64,000 nucleotides of DNA, from positions 46,498,870 through 46,562,869 of the forward strand of contig CM051456.1 in the NCBI GenBank assembly GCA_028274465.1. The letters run 5' to 3'. The position numbers and the translations under genes are program-made. This DNA comes from Plantago ovata. Its lineage: Eukaryota > Streptophyta > Magnoliopsida > Lamiales > Plantaginaceae. Below the pieces are notes generated by a model. The model was not told where the DNA came from. It saw only the letters and a list, made by a program, of their open reading frames with translations, and did no database searches. Shown here piece after piece: positions 11,866 through 22,206 of the stretch (the first letter of the stretch is position 1; each line of letters starts with the position of its first letter).

Positions 11866-11958
11866 GAGGTCATCCGGCAAAGAGTTGAAGTGTGTCAACA
11901 ACGTGATCAAAGTCTCACTTGTGCTTAAAAACTCACAATGAAATTGTGAGTTTACCAA

Positions 11959-13167
11959 ATGGATGTTAAAAGTGCATTCTTAAATGGTGAGCTTGCTGAA
12001 GAAGTCTACCTAGAACAACCCCCTGGCTTTGAACTTTCCTCAGAAACCAAGATGGTATATAAGCTTCAGAAAGCTGTATATGGTCTAAAGCAAGCACCAA
12101 GAGCATGGTATGATACCTTGGCTAAGTTCTTGCTGGAAAATGGTTTCAAGAAAGGTGAAGTTGACAAAACTTTATTTACCATGAACCATGATGGTAAATT
12201 AATCTTAGTTCAAATTTATGTGGATGACATAATTTTTGGATCTAAGGACAAGCAACTTTGTGATGATTTTGCCAAACTCATGACTAATAAGTTTGAAATG
12301 AGTATGATGGAAAAATTGAATTACTTCCTAGGGTTGCAAGTCAAGGAACTCAAAGATGGAATATTCATAAATCAAGCAAAGTATGCGAAAGAAATGCTCA
12401 TAAAGTTTAGGATCAAAGAGGATGAGAAATCTGAAAAGATCCCTATGAGTGTTGGTACCAAATTGGGCTATACTAAAGAGGACAAAAGTGTTGAAGAACA
12501 CAAGTATAGGAAGCTCATTGGTTCCTTGTTGTATCTAACAGCAAGTAGACCTGACATTCAGTATGATGTTTGTGTGTGTGCAAGATTCCAATCTGACCCA
12601 AGAGAATCACACTACAAAAAGGCAATCAAGATACTGAAATATGTTAAAGGTACAGTCAATGTTGGATTATGGTATCCTAACGATTCTGGACTTGAATTGG
12701 TTGGCTATTCTGATGCTGATCATGGTGGATCAACTCTTGATAGAAAAAATACCTCTGGAACTTGTTAGTTTTTGGGTACTAGATTAATATCATGGTTCAG
12801 CAAGAAGCAAACGTGTGTCGCCAATTCATCTACTGAATCTGAATACATTGCAGCTGATTGTTGCACAGCTCAAATCCTATGGATTCAGCAACAATTAAAA
12901 GATTATGGTATTTCTGCAAAGAAAACACCAATCTTTTGTGATAATACAAGTGCTATTGCAATTACGCAAAATCCTAAGTTTCACTCTAGGACCAAGCACA
13001 TTGATATTAGACATCATTTTATTAGAGATCATGTGGAAAAAGGTGATATTGAGGTTGTGAAAGTAGGTATTGAAGATCAGCTTGCTGACATCTTTACCAA
13101 GCCCCTACCGGATAATAGGTTCGCAATGCTAAGGTATAACCTTGGATTGATTGAACTACCTCAATAA
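11959..13167 (+). pseudogene. TE-B RT (C-terminal part) and RNase H
   Basis: Begins inside RT at MDVKSAFLNGEL, a core copia RT motif, because of the internal deletion; the ATG at 11959 is an internal methionine. The catalytic motif YVDDIIFGS is at about 12219. RNase H follows with SDADHGG, SSTESEYIAA and IFCDNTSAI, and the segment ends with the canonical copia tail ADIFTKPLP. One in-frame TAG at 12766-12768 separates RT from most of RNase H in an otherwise continuous frame. Sequence and context fit the SIRE lineage. Confidence 0.93.
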
Positions 13168-13176
13168 GGAATACAC

Positions 13177-13547
13177 TTGGCAGAATGCTGAAACAGGTAT
13201 TCAGCAAGCCAAAGTTTTCCCGTCTAAAAGACCAAGTCACTGATTTCTTCTAAGAAATGATAAGTCACAACATGATTGCTGAAACAGGCATTCAGCAAGT
13301 AATTCCTTCAAAACAGGTATTTGTTAGGAAACTTGACCATTTGCTGAGACAGGCACTCAGTAAGTGAAAGAACTTAAGGATTGCTGAGACGGGTACTCAG
13401 ACAATCAAAAGATACTGAAACAGGTATTCAAGTATCAAAGGAATTTTCTGAGACGGGAACTCAGAAAAAGAGCAAAAGCTCATCTCTCAGATTTTACCAA
13501 AGGATGTCTCAAGTGCAAAAGAATTTACTGATACGGGAAATCAGAAA
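13177..13547 (+). repeat. Array of eight hairpins with constant ACRGGNA loop
   Basis: Eight inverted repeats in 371 bp: 13177-13212, 13276-13298, 13303-13330, 13338-13366, 13379-13406, 13411-13436, 13444-13468 and 13524-13547. Each has a seven-base loop ACRGGNA (ACAGGTA, ACAGGCA, ACGGGTA or ACGGGAA). Stems differ but stay paired, for example TTGCTGAA with TTCAGCAA, TTTTCTGAG with CTCAGAAAA, GATACTGAA with TTCAAGTATC. The array lies between the RNase H stop and the envelope-like region. The covariation points to selection at RNA level. Confidence 0.85.
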
Positions 13548-14075
13548 TGTCTTTTAAACTTAGAAAATATGAGATATCTAAGTAAGGGGGAATTTTCAGC
13601 AAGTATCTAGATTGTTAATTCAAACTCGCTGAAAAGATTCTTGTCCATTTCAGCAAGAAATCTATCCCTTATTACTCGGTAAAATCAATTTGTGACATTA
13701 AACTGGCACAGATAAACTCGCAATAATCATGACACGAAATTCAATCGTGGCCATTGATTAAAAGGAGTTATTAATCTAACGGCTAACAAAACAAAGAGAG
13801 AGAGTGCTCTGACGGTTTTAGTTAGTGGGCCACTACGCATTCAATGCAAAGGCTCCACTATCTCCAGTGTTTCTCTGTTTTACCCTTGCTGAGAGCTCAA
13901 ATCGATTGAGTTTCTCACACACCAGAGACACTATATAAAGAAGGAGTTAGAGAAATGACAAAATTCTTTAACTCACATTTCCTTTCTCTGCAAATTCTAG
14001 CCTGAATCTACTGTACCTCCGGTCAAAAAGCAAACTATCTCTTTTCGTACAATCTTTCTTGCTATATATAAAGAA
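13548..14075 (+). other. TE-B spacer before the envelope-like region
   Basis: No coding frame. It contains an internal copy of the polypurine-tract core, AAGGGGGAA at 13584-13592, and a TATA-like CACTATATAAAG near 13930 about 145 bp before the ATG at 14076. That spacing would suit a separate promoter for the envelope-like transcript, but this is inference from position alone. Confidence 0.5.
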
Positions 14076-15805
14076 ATGGCACCAAGAGACAGTTATCCAA
14101 GTCCTCAAAATCGTCAAAGGTTGATAGTGCTGAAACACGCACTACTCCGGTGACTGCTCCGGTGACTACTCTGGCCCCAGACACAACGAAAGTTGTGTTG
14201 AAAAACGACCGAATCATTGTAAAACCTATGCCTCCGTCATATCTTGACACTGCAAAGTGTGAGATGTTGATGCAATGGGGAGGGTTTGCAAAAGAGAAGT
14301 ACATTAGGTACTTTTATGAACAAGAACTTGATGACCAAAATGAAGAGGCGCTTGAGTTCATCAAGAAGCAAGGCCTCATGAACTTTATCTTTGCTCGCTC
14401 TAACCAAGTGAGTATGATTGATACAATGGAATTCTACAACAATGCAGAAATCCAGTCCCTTACAGACAGTAATGGAGTCACTGAAAAAGTGATCCGTACT
14501 TATGTTCAGAACACGCAAATCGTCCTGAAATGGACTGATTTGGCGGAGATTTTTCATATTCCAACCACTGGAACTGAAGATGACGTCACTGCTTCTGAAG
14601 AAGAATTTGAAGCTTTCTACAGTGACGTCAGAAATGCAAAGATGAAGAAAGGCGAGATAGCTCCCGTGACTTGGACAAAGCACGTTAAGAGAAAGCATCT
14701 CTGCCATTCACTTGGTCTAGTAGCTCTGCTACTAATAAAAGTTCTTGACTCCCAAGTTGGAGGAATTGACCAAGTAGGCCTGAGAAGATGGCCATTGCTG
14801 ATGCATATCTATGAAAATAAATCGGAACTTAACTGGGCTAATTACATTTTCAACAGGCTTGTTGATTGTGTCATTAAGTTTAAGGTAAAGGTAGAAGACA
14901 ACAAGGTCTCACCTTCCTGAAGAAATCTAAAAAGAAAAAGAGGAAAGCTGATGATGACACTCAGACTGCAGCGTCATCAACAAACCCCGTACCTAAGAGG
15001 AAAAGGACAAGCAACAAAAGAAAGAAGACACTGGCTTCTCAGTCAGTTCCTAATGTCCAAGACTCCTCAGTCAATTCCCAGACAAATGCTGAAACGCATT
15101 TGCCAGTAGATGTTGCTGAAGTAATTAATGAAAGATATATCAGCAATGTTGAAGTGTTTGCGGAAGCCTTCAACAATCAACTTAACGTTGATAACTCTAC
15201 TGAGAATAGACCACAAGGCAGTGGAAATGAAATTCCTGCCCAAGTCCCAGATATCTACATTGCAGATATTCCAAATGATCCAACTATGGAACCAGCAAGC
15301 GACATTGCTGATGATCTGCAAAGAGCGGCACTGGCTGATGCTGCTGAAAAGATGGTTGCTGAACAAGCAACTCATCAAGTTGCTGAAACCCAGCTTGCTG
15401 ATGGACCAGTTGCTGAAATAGCAATGGTTCCAGTTCCTGAAGTTGCTGAAACTCAAGAAGCACTATTCAAAGACGCATCTCTTGATGCTGAGAATACTGG
15501 CCCAAGTTCACCCAAGACTTCAATTGACAAAGTCCAGCTTGTACTGGAAGATTTAAGCAAACAAATGAAGTTGGAGATTGAAGAATCATCCAACAAGTCA
15601 ATTGATCTCTTCATGACAAGCAGTGAGCTTAAAGGTCAAGATGCTTCTGCTCAACTTGTCATTTCAGAGACAAGGGCGATTGCTGAAACCGCACAGCTTT
15701 CTCAGATAGAGCAAAAATCAGAAGTCTGCTGAAGAAACAGTCCAAGAAGCTGAAGAAACTGTTAATGCTGAAAGGACTGAGCCACAACCTGTCCTTCCTC
15801 AGCAG
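14076..15805 (+). pseudogene. TE-B envelope-like region, part 1 (plant-transposon-protein-like)
   Basis: ATG at 14076 (MAPRDS...) with a one-base shift before about 14094, then a long frame 14150-14920. Its middle (VLKWTDLAEIFHIPTTG, then KHLCHSLGLVALLL and RRWPLLMHIYENKS) resembles the domain annotated as 'putative plant transposon protein'. A lysine-rich stretch (KKSKKKKRK, ~14920) looks like a nuclear-localisation signal; another frameshift lies at about 14890-14914. The next frame (15100-15732) is acidic with repeated VAE phrases, and a frameshift follows near 15720. No convincing transmembrane segment or signal peptide is seen, so 'envelope-like' is positional only. Confidence 0.7.
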
Positions 15806-16174
15806 GTAGTTAATTCAACCATCAGTAAAACTGCAAATTCTGAAAATTGTTCTTTTGCTAAAATTATTCTTTCTCTACAGACTTCTCAAGATGCAAGTCA
15901 GATGGTTGCTGAAGCCTCTACACCACAACCAACACTCCCTCCTCAGCAGGTAGTTAATAATTTTGGTATAAAAACTAAGTTTGACAGCTTAGTACTTGTG
16001 TCTAATCTTAATTTATTTCAGGATGATCAAATGGAGGATGCTACTCAACCTCCTCATGGAATGGAAATTGTACTACATGAGCTTGGTGACTCTCAGCAGG
16101 TAAATCATGTTTCAGATTTAAACTCTAAAACAATTCTCCAAACCAATCCTGATCTAAATAATATTCTTTTTCAG
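15806..16174 (+). other. Three intron-like cassettes (15806-15880, 15950-16021, 16100-16174)
   Basis: Each begins CAG|GTA and ends in a T-rich tract plus CAG. Lengths are 75, 72 and 75 bp; the intervening exon-like blocks are 69 and 78 bp. All five are multiples of three and none has an in-frame stop, so the protein frame is open spliced or unspliced (an exitron-like arrangement). All three exon ends read CTCAGCAG, which suggests old tandem duplication of an exon-intron unit. TE-D has the same three with identical lengths. Confidence 0.7.
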
Positions 16175-19100
16175 GCTCAAAAGGAGACCACTGAAGTGGT
16201 ACTCATTACTGAAGATCAGCAAGTAAGTTCTGAAGAACTTTACTTGAACTTCAAGAGGACAACTTTGTCAAGAGTTGCTAAGTCCGTCAGCAACTGGCAA
16301 AGATATAGGAGAATGGACTTCTCAGATCTTCACCTTCATCTCTCAAATGAGAAAAAGAGAACTTCACTGTTAAAGCTCGAAACATTGGTCCACTCCATCC
16401 TTCCTGAAGAAATGACATATTCTCAGCAAATGAGCTCAAATCTCATTGCTCAAATCAGAGAGAATATGAAGGACAAATTTAAGAGTGCCTCTCCAGCTGA
16501 ACAAGCTGTGATGCTCAAAGGTCTTTTTGTTCCTGTGGTGGCTGATCCCCACAAATTAACCGAGGAAGAGGAAGTGACAAGTGTTGCTTTGTACAAGCAT
16601 GTTGAGCTAGTCATTCTGACAGATGATGAAGAAGAAGAAGAAGATGAGAAGACTCCCACTGATCCCAGTGATGATGAAGGGAAAGATTCTAAGGAGACCA
16701 CTGAAGTGGTACTCATTACTGAAGATCAGCAAGTAAGTTCTGAAGAACTTTACTTGAACTTCAAGAGGACAACTTTGTCAAGAGTTGCTAAGTCCGTCAG
16801 CAACTGGCAAAGATATAGGAGAATGGACTTCTCAGATCTTCACCTTCATCTCTCAAATGAGAAAAAGAGAACTTCACTGTTAAAGCTCGAAACATTTGTC
16901 CACTCCATCCTTCCTGAAGAAATGACATATTCTCAACAAATGAGCTCAAATCTCATTGCTCAAATCAGAGAGAATATGAAGGACAAATTTAAGAGTGCCT
17001 CTCCAGCTGAACAAGCTGTGATGCTCAAAGGTCTTTTTGTTCCTGTGGTGGCTGATCCCCACAAATTAACCGAGGAAGAGGAAGTGACAAGTGTTGCTTT
17101 GTACAAGCATGTTGAGCTAGTCATTCTGACAGATGATGAAGAAGAAGAAGAAGATGAGAACATTCCCACTGATCCCAATGATGATGAAGGGAAAGATTCT
17201 AAGGACAAGAAAGATGACGATGATGACAATCAAGGTCCAAGTCCTGGTGCTGGTGGATTGAAGTTAACAGTTGCTGAAAATACTCAATCTGACAATCAGC
17301 AAGCTGAACAACAACAATCTCAGCAAGAATCTCAACCTCCTCCTGCTGATTCTGAAAATCAAGAACCTGTGCAAGGTGCTGATACTGAAGAAGAATACGC
17401 CAGAAAAAGGGCTGCCTTGAAAAATGGCAAAAGTCTAGTTTCTGATGCCAAGGTTACTGAAGAAAACCTTGAAGATGAGGATGAAGAAGACGAAGATTAC
17501 CAACGAGCTCTACAAAATAGTCTCGTGATCCATGCAAGGCATACGCAGGATCTGGAAATTGGTGAATCTTCAAGACCAAAATCAAAGGAAGTTCCATCCC
17601 TTCCACTTACTACTGGCGAAACTCCAGTTATTGAGTCTCAAACGTTGCCTTCAGCAACTACTCAATTAAAACTAACTACTGGCGAAACTCCAGTAATTGA
17701 GCCACAAACTCAATTGAAACAACTATCTACTGGTGAAACTCCAGTCGTTGAGTCTGCAGCGTTGCCATCAGCAACCACTCAACAAAAAGGAAGTGAAGCT
17801 ACTGACAAAGGCTCAAAAGTCGCTCAACTTGATGAATCTGAGGATGATGACGACTTGTCAGAAAATGAAGATGAACAATCCAAGCGAGACCCAAAAGTCG
17901 TTCAGATTCCTCCTCCTAATTATCTCACTTATGAAGGAGATTCATTAAGAGCCGAGTTGCTTTTACGAGATGATCAGTTTGCTACTGAAATTAAGGCTCA
18001 CTCCTTGACACCTAATTTAGTGCCGTTCCCAAGACTTGAGGAGTTTACTCCCAGAATTCTAGCACTAAAGCAAGTCCATGATGCCTGCAAAGCTGAAGAT
18101 GAGGCATTGCTTGCTGAGAGCCCACTTGACATTGGAAAAATATTGGCTACAGTGCTGAGACGCACTACAACTTTAACTATAGCTCAGAAAGACATCAGTC
18201 TTTATCACAAAAGCTATGAAGAAGATGTAAGTCAAGCTCTCTTGCTAGCAAAGAATGCTCTTGTCAAAGCTCAGAATATTATGGATGAGAAGGCCGCAAA
18301 AGAGAAAAGACATGAAGAGAACATGATGAATATTCAAAAAGAGTTGTCTACAATGAACTCTGACCAACAAGCAATCATCATGAAGTATAACAGTCTCAAC
18401 ACTCTTGCTGAAAATTGCAATGAGTTTTATTCTCTGCACATCACTCCGATGTTGCAATCCATGTCTAAGGGGGAAAAGAAGACTAGAAAAATCAATCAAA
18501 CCCCTCCTACTCCTGCTGCTGATGTGCCACTCCCATTAGAACCTCTTGCTGAAAGAGAGCAAAGTTCTAAAAGACAAGCAGAATCTGAGTTAAATTCCGC
18601 AAGTACCAAAAAGAGAAAAACCGCTGCTGAAACTCAAGATTTCTATCACACTGAAAGTCATCACAATCTGAATGAAGATGATGAAGAAGATGATGACAAT
18701 CAAACAATAGCTCAAGCATTAAGAGCTAGACCCTTAACAGCCATAACTCCGTCTTGCCACTCAAGGCATTTTTCGTCTGACTCTTCAGCAAGAGATCAAG
18801 ACAATGCTAAAACAAGAAGAAGAAGGCAAAGACAGGAAGAGAAAAGGCTGGCCAGCATTGCTATTTGCTCCAGCATTGAATATACTAAGACCAGCAATGA
18901 GGACTTGCTGCATTTTAAAGCTGGAAGACTTGCTGGTAAATGAGTTCTTTCCTACAGCCATTTTGAATCAAATGTTCAAATGGATTGAGCTCAAGGTCCA
19001 AAGAAATCAAAGGGAAGAATCCCTCCCAAGAAATGTTGCTGGGAAATGGTTGAATCTAGAGGTCTATGTAAGAAGAGTTGCCATTGGTAAGACATACAAG

Positions 19101-19500
19101 CAAGAACCAAATCTGATCAAACCACCTGGCATTGCTTACTACGCTGACCCAGTAACAAAGAAACCTAAGAAGAAACTTGGATTGATTCCTTATGAGTACT
19201 TTTATCTCACTGCTAAGGATCAAGAAGAAGATCTTCTCTGGTTAAGAAAGATTCATCTGAAAAGCATTTCAGATACACAGCTTCTCAAATGCCAGCAATT
19301 GGGGCATGCATTTGTGGGTAATTAATTACATGGAAATGAATGCTGAAAAGCATCATCATACTGCCTGCATAAACGCAAGAATTCTTCAACTGCAAGTCCG
19401 TAGGCTTCTGGAAAACTACGAAAAGGATTGTGTTGAATTCACTGCACTTGCTGAGAAGAGTGTAAGAGAGATTTTGAGAAAATCCTCTGAAAGAGCTTAA
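15881..19500 (+). pseudogene. TE-B envelope-like region, part 2
   Basis: One long frame (to 18943) encodes a very acidic, Asp/Glu- and Gln-rich protein. It has repeated TTGETPV(I/V)E phrases (~17610-17750), a coiled-coil stretch (~18250-18400) and a basic RxRRQRQEEKR end. The C-terminal part (LKLEDLLVNEFFPTAILNQMF, then IPYEYFYLTAKDQEEDLLWL and HHHTACINARILQLQ) continues in two other frames to the TAA at 19498-19500, with breaks near 18900 and 19290. TE-D carries the same C-terminus on the minus strand, which supports it as real protein. Function unknown; it occupies the extra-ORF position of SIRE elements. Confidence 0.75.
16181..17200 (+). repeat. 510-bp tandem duplication in the envelope-like frame
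   Basis: 16181-16690 and 16691-17200 are two direct copies with only a few differences (for example CATTGGTC versus CATTTGTC, and AAGACTCCC versus AACATTCCC). 510 bp is 170 codons, so the frame is preserved. TE-D has a single copy, so the duplication is specific to TE-B or its recent lineage. Confidence 0.95.
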
Positions 19501-19760
19501 CTCCCTGCAATAGTTTTTGTTAAAGTTTTTGTTTGCTGATTCCTTGTTATCTATGCTTTCTTGTAATCTTCTGAATGATAACTTTCAGCAATAAATTCTT
19601 TTGACTCTTATTGGTTTTTGATTATGCAACTTACTCATACTTACTGTTTATTTATTCAAGTATGCTTGCATTAATCAACTGATTTATTCAACATCAGAAA
19701 CCTCTAAAAGGGTAACAATTAATTTAGCCATGGATTGCTAACATCAAAAAGGGGGAAATT
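19501..19760 (+). other. TE-B 3' noncoding and polypurine tract
   Basis: Untranslated sequence after the envelope-like stop, ending with AAAAAGGGGGAAATT at 19746-19760 directly before the LTR. This primes plus-strand DNA synthesis. The core AAGGGGGAA also occurs internally at 13584 and 18467. Confidence 0.85.
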
Positions 19761-21397
19761 TGTTAGGAAGCTTGTAATTTTGATGAGCAATTAACCATGC
19801 TAAATTAAGGAAAGTCCAGTAACTAGTACTCTTCAGGTCCATAGGAATTTAGAAATTTTAAGGACATTGTAAAAGAGGAACGTTTGCTGATGACTTAGTT
19901 AGGTATTAGATAAGTTATTTCTTTTGCGTATGATGTATTTTATTTTCTGAAAAGAAAATATCTTATTGATGCTTAGCTTTAATGAATCTTATTTTCTGAA
20001 AAGAAAATGACCTATTGAAGCATTTGCTGAAGATATATTTTGTTTATTACAAACAAATTATTGAAGCAAATAAGAAACCTGTCAGAATCTTGAAGACTTT
20101 TGAAGATCTGAAGAATTGAAGACTTGAAGACTTGAAGATTGCTGAAGACTGGTAAGGCACTTGTTTGCTCAGAAAGTGGAATGTTCAGCAACAGCATTGC
20201 ATAAGTGAAAATCTGAAAGACAGAGTAGGTTGTGCTTGCTGAAACTGAGACTGACCACTTGCTGATGAACATATGTGACCTCTTGCTGAATGTACGTGAA
20301 TTTGCGCTCCAAGGTTACTGTTTGAATTCTATTCAAAGGTGCATTTAATGCAAAGCATGCACACGAAGGACATGAAGACTAGAAGACAAACAAAGTCGCT
20401 GCTGAAAGTACAAAAGCAAGATAGTGACACGTTAAGGATCAAAAGCCTTAGGATTTGAAATTCAAACGGCTCCTTACTTGCACTATAAATAGAGGTCATC
20501 CGGCGAAGAGTTGAAGTGTGTCAACAACGTGATCAAAGTCTCACTTGTGCTTAAAAACTCACAAACCTTCAAACACTCTTACTGCCATTGATCCGTTCCA
20601 AGACTTAAAGCTTGAAAAAGCTACTTATGAAGAAGTAGAACAAACTCAGCTAAGAAATTAGTTAAGTGTTCTTTCTTTCGAACAAGAACAAGTCTTGACA
20701 CCAGAAATAATCAAACTTGTTTACTGCAAAGTATTACAAGTTGTGTTTCTAAGATTACTTGTTGTAACTGAATAAGTTATAATTAAGTCATCTCACCCCA
20801 AAACTCTCTAACTGAAAAAAAACACCCTTTCAGGTGTGATATTCAGGGGGAACTTAATCGAGCATAGTTTTGCTGATTAAAAGTACCAAGTTTGGTGGAG
20901 AACAAGGTTGAGTTCTATAGTTTAGGTTGGAGACAAAGCTAGTGTGCTTTGATTTCTGTTGAATCGCTTTAGATAGGAGATTGTAAGGAACCTCAATCAT
21001 ATCTTAGTGGATTCAGTCCTAGAAAGGACAAAGTGGATTAGTTGAGAGATTACGCCACTCTCAGATACCACTATAAAAGCGTTTGTGTGATTTACTTACT
21101 GCATTTAGCTTTCAGCAAATTATATCTGTTTGTACACAGTCACTCACTTCACTTGCTGAAACCCTTTACTTGCTGAAAGAGCACTTATTGTTTCAAAGAC
21201 TTCCGGTCTCTGATTTTAAGTATCAGCAAACCAAGCTACTGTAAAGTAACTTACGCTTGCTGAGAAAGTTAAGTATCAGCAAACTCATTACTGAAAAGTA
21301 ATAAGTACTTGTTGAGAAAGTTTTAAACGACGAAAGTTTGAAAAGACTATTCACCCCCCCCCCTCTAGTCTTTTCTTGTTGTTTAAAGGGACCAACA
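19761..21397 (+). repeat. TE-B 3' LTR, complete
   Basis: 1637 bp, TGTTAGGAAG to GGGACCAACA, with TATA box at 20484-20491. The last ~300 bp contain several short inverted repeats such as ATTACTGAAAAGTAAT and a C-tract before CTCTAGTC. It is homologous in reverse orientation to the four LTRs at 26631-36574. Confidence 0.95.
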
Positions 21398-21440
21398 CAA
21401 GGGCGTCGTGACGGTTTTGACTGTCGTCGCTCTCGGACAT
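21398..21440 (-). pseudogene. TE-A antisense gene, start codon segment
   Basis: ATG is the complement of 21438-21440 (MSESDDSQNR...). The frame runs leftward for 14 codons until TE-B, and the same frame resumes at 11129 after the CAAGG duplication. This continuity shows that TE-B landed inside the open frame. Confidence 0.75.
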
Positions 21441-21441
21441 C

Positions 21442-21964
21442 CTAAAAGGTTGGCCAGAAAAAGAGTAAGGATGGGTGGTGATAGTCCGAGAGGTCCGTTT
21501 AGGTATGTTGATTATGCTCGACCTCCTGAACGGAGATAAATCTCAAGAAAAAGCGGCATAATTACAGAAGAAGTTACTATACAGCAAAGCATATATAGAG
21601 CGAGGAGCATACATGGAGCGACCAACCGCTCTAACATACGAGGACGAGCATATAGGGGAGCGACCAACCGCTCCATACTTCAAAAATTGAGGAGGCAAGG
21701 GGAGGTACAGAAAATTAAAAAGGGGAGAATTAACGGTCCACCGGCATGCATATTAACGGAAAAAACCAAGTTCTACAGGTCCGTTTAACAGTTTATTAAG
21801 TCCATGGCCATTTTTAGGCCGCCGTCCACCGGCAATCATTCAGGCGACAGCATTCCGGAAAGGCGAAATCAAAACAGGGGCAAAATTGAAAGCGATACAT
21901 AGAAAATTCAGACAAAAAAGAAGAGATTCAAGCAAGTAATCGTAATGGAAACGCGAAAACTTAC
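21442..21964 (-). other. Candidate 5'-UTR intron of the antisense gene
   Basis: On the minus strand a donor GTAAGT (complement of 21959-21964) and an acceptor TTTTAG (complement of 21442-21447) bracket 523 bp. The acceptor lies one base before the ATG. Both are strong plant consensus sites, but splicing is inferred. Confidence 0.55.
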
Positions 21965-22197
21965 TTGATACTAAGTGTTGGAAGTATGGAAACCGGAAAG
22001 GAAGCCGGAAAAGTTGAAAATCCGCCCGAAAATCGGATTCTGGACACCGGAAGTTCTCCTCGCGCTCTGTTGGTCTCGACCACGTTGCTTATCGATCACA
22101 GAATTAGGCTCTTCGATTGCTTTTTCACGCTCCTCGCTCTCCAAAATGCTCTCAGTAAAAATTTTGGCAGAAAGTGAAAAATGAGATCGGGCCTCAC

Positions 22198-22206
22198 CTA
22201 TTTATA
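22198..22206 (-). promoter_or_regulatory. TATA box for the antisense gene
   Basis: On the minus strand this reads TATAAATAG. It is about 240 bp before the candidate 5'-UTR intron donor and 760 bp before the antisense ATG, so promoter, leader exon, intron and ATG are arranged in that order. It is internal to TE-A and independent of the LTR promoters. Confidence 0.55.

Larger units (their letters stand above)
11135..11938 (+). repeat. TE-B 5' LTR, left 804 bp only
   Basis: Matches 19761-20564 of the 3' LTR, then stops abruptly at AAACTCACAA. The following bases form an inverted copy of the last few LTR bases before RT sequence begins. The TATA box is retained. Confidence 0.93.
11135..21397 (+). 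mobile_element. TE-B: SIRE-like Ty1/copia element nested in TE-A, internally deleted
   Basis: Starts TGTTAGGAAG and ends GGGACCAACA, flanked by CAAGG duplications (11130-11134 and 21398-21402). Content is a partial 5' LTR, RT-RNase H, a hairpin-rich spacer, a ~5.4-kb envelope-like region, a polypurine tract and a complete 3' LTR. Long LTRs plus an extra region after RNase H are typical of the SIRE (Sirevirus/Maximus) lineage. One deletion removed the rest of the 5' LTR, primer site, gag, protease, integrase and the RT N-terminus. The shared 804 bp of LTR differ at about 10-11 positions by eye. Confidence 0.93.

Noticed and set aside
13593-13670. TTTCAGC/GCTGAAA inverted repeats just after the hairpin array
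   Set aside because: Arms are far apart, the ACRGGNA loop is missing, and the words are part of the generally GCTGAA-rich composition of this element.
21345-21366. C-tract followed by CTCTAGTC near LTR ends in TE-A, TE-B and the array
   Set aside because: The similarity between the gypsy LTR (~585) and the copia LTR is short and low in complexity; I could not support homology or exchange.
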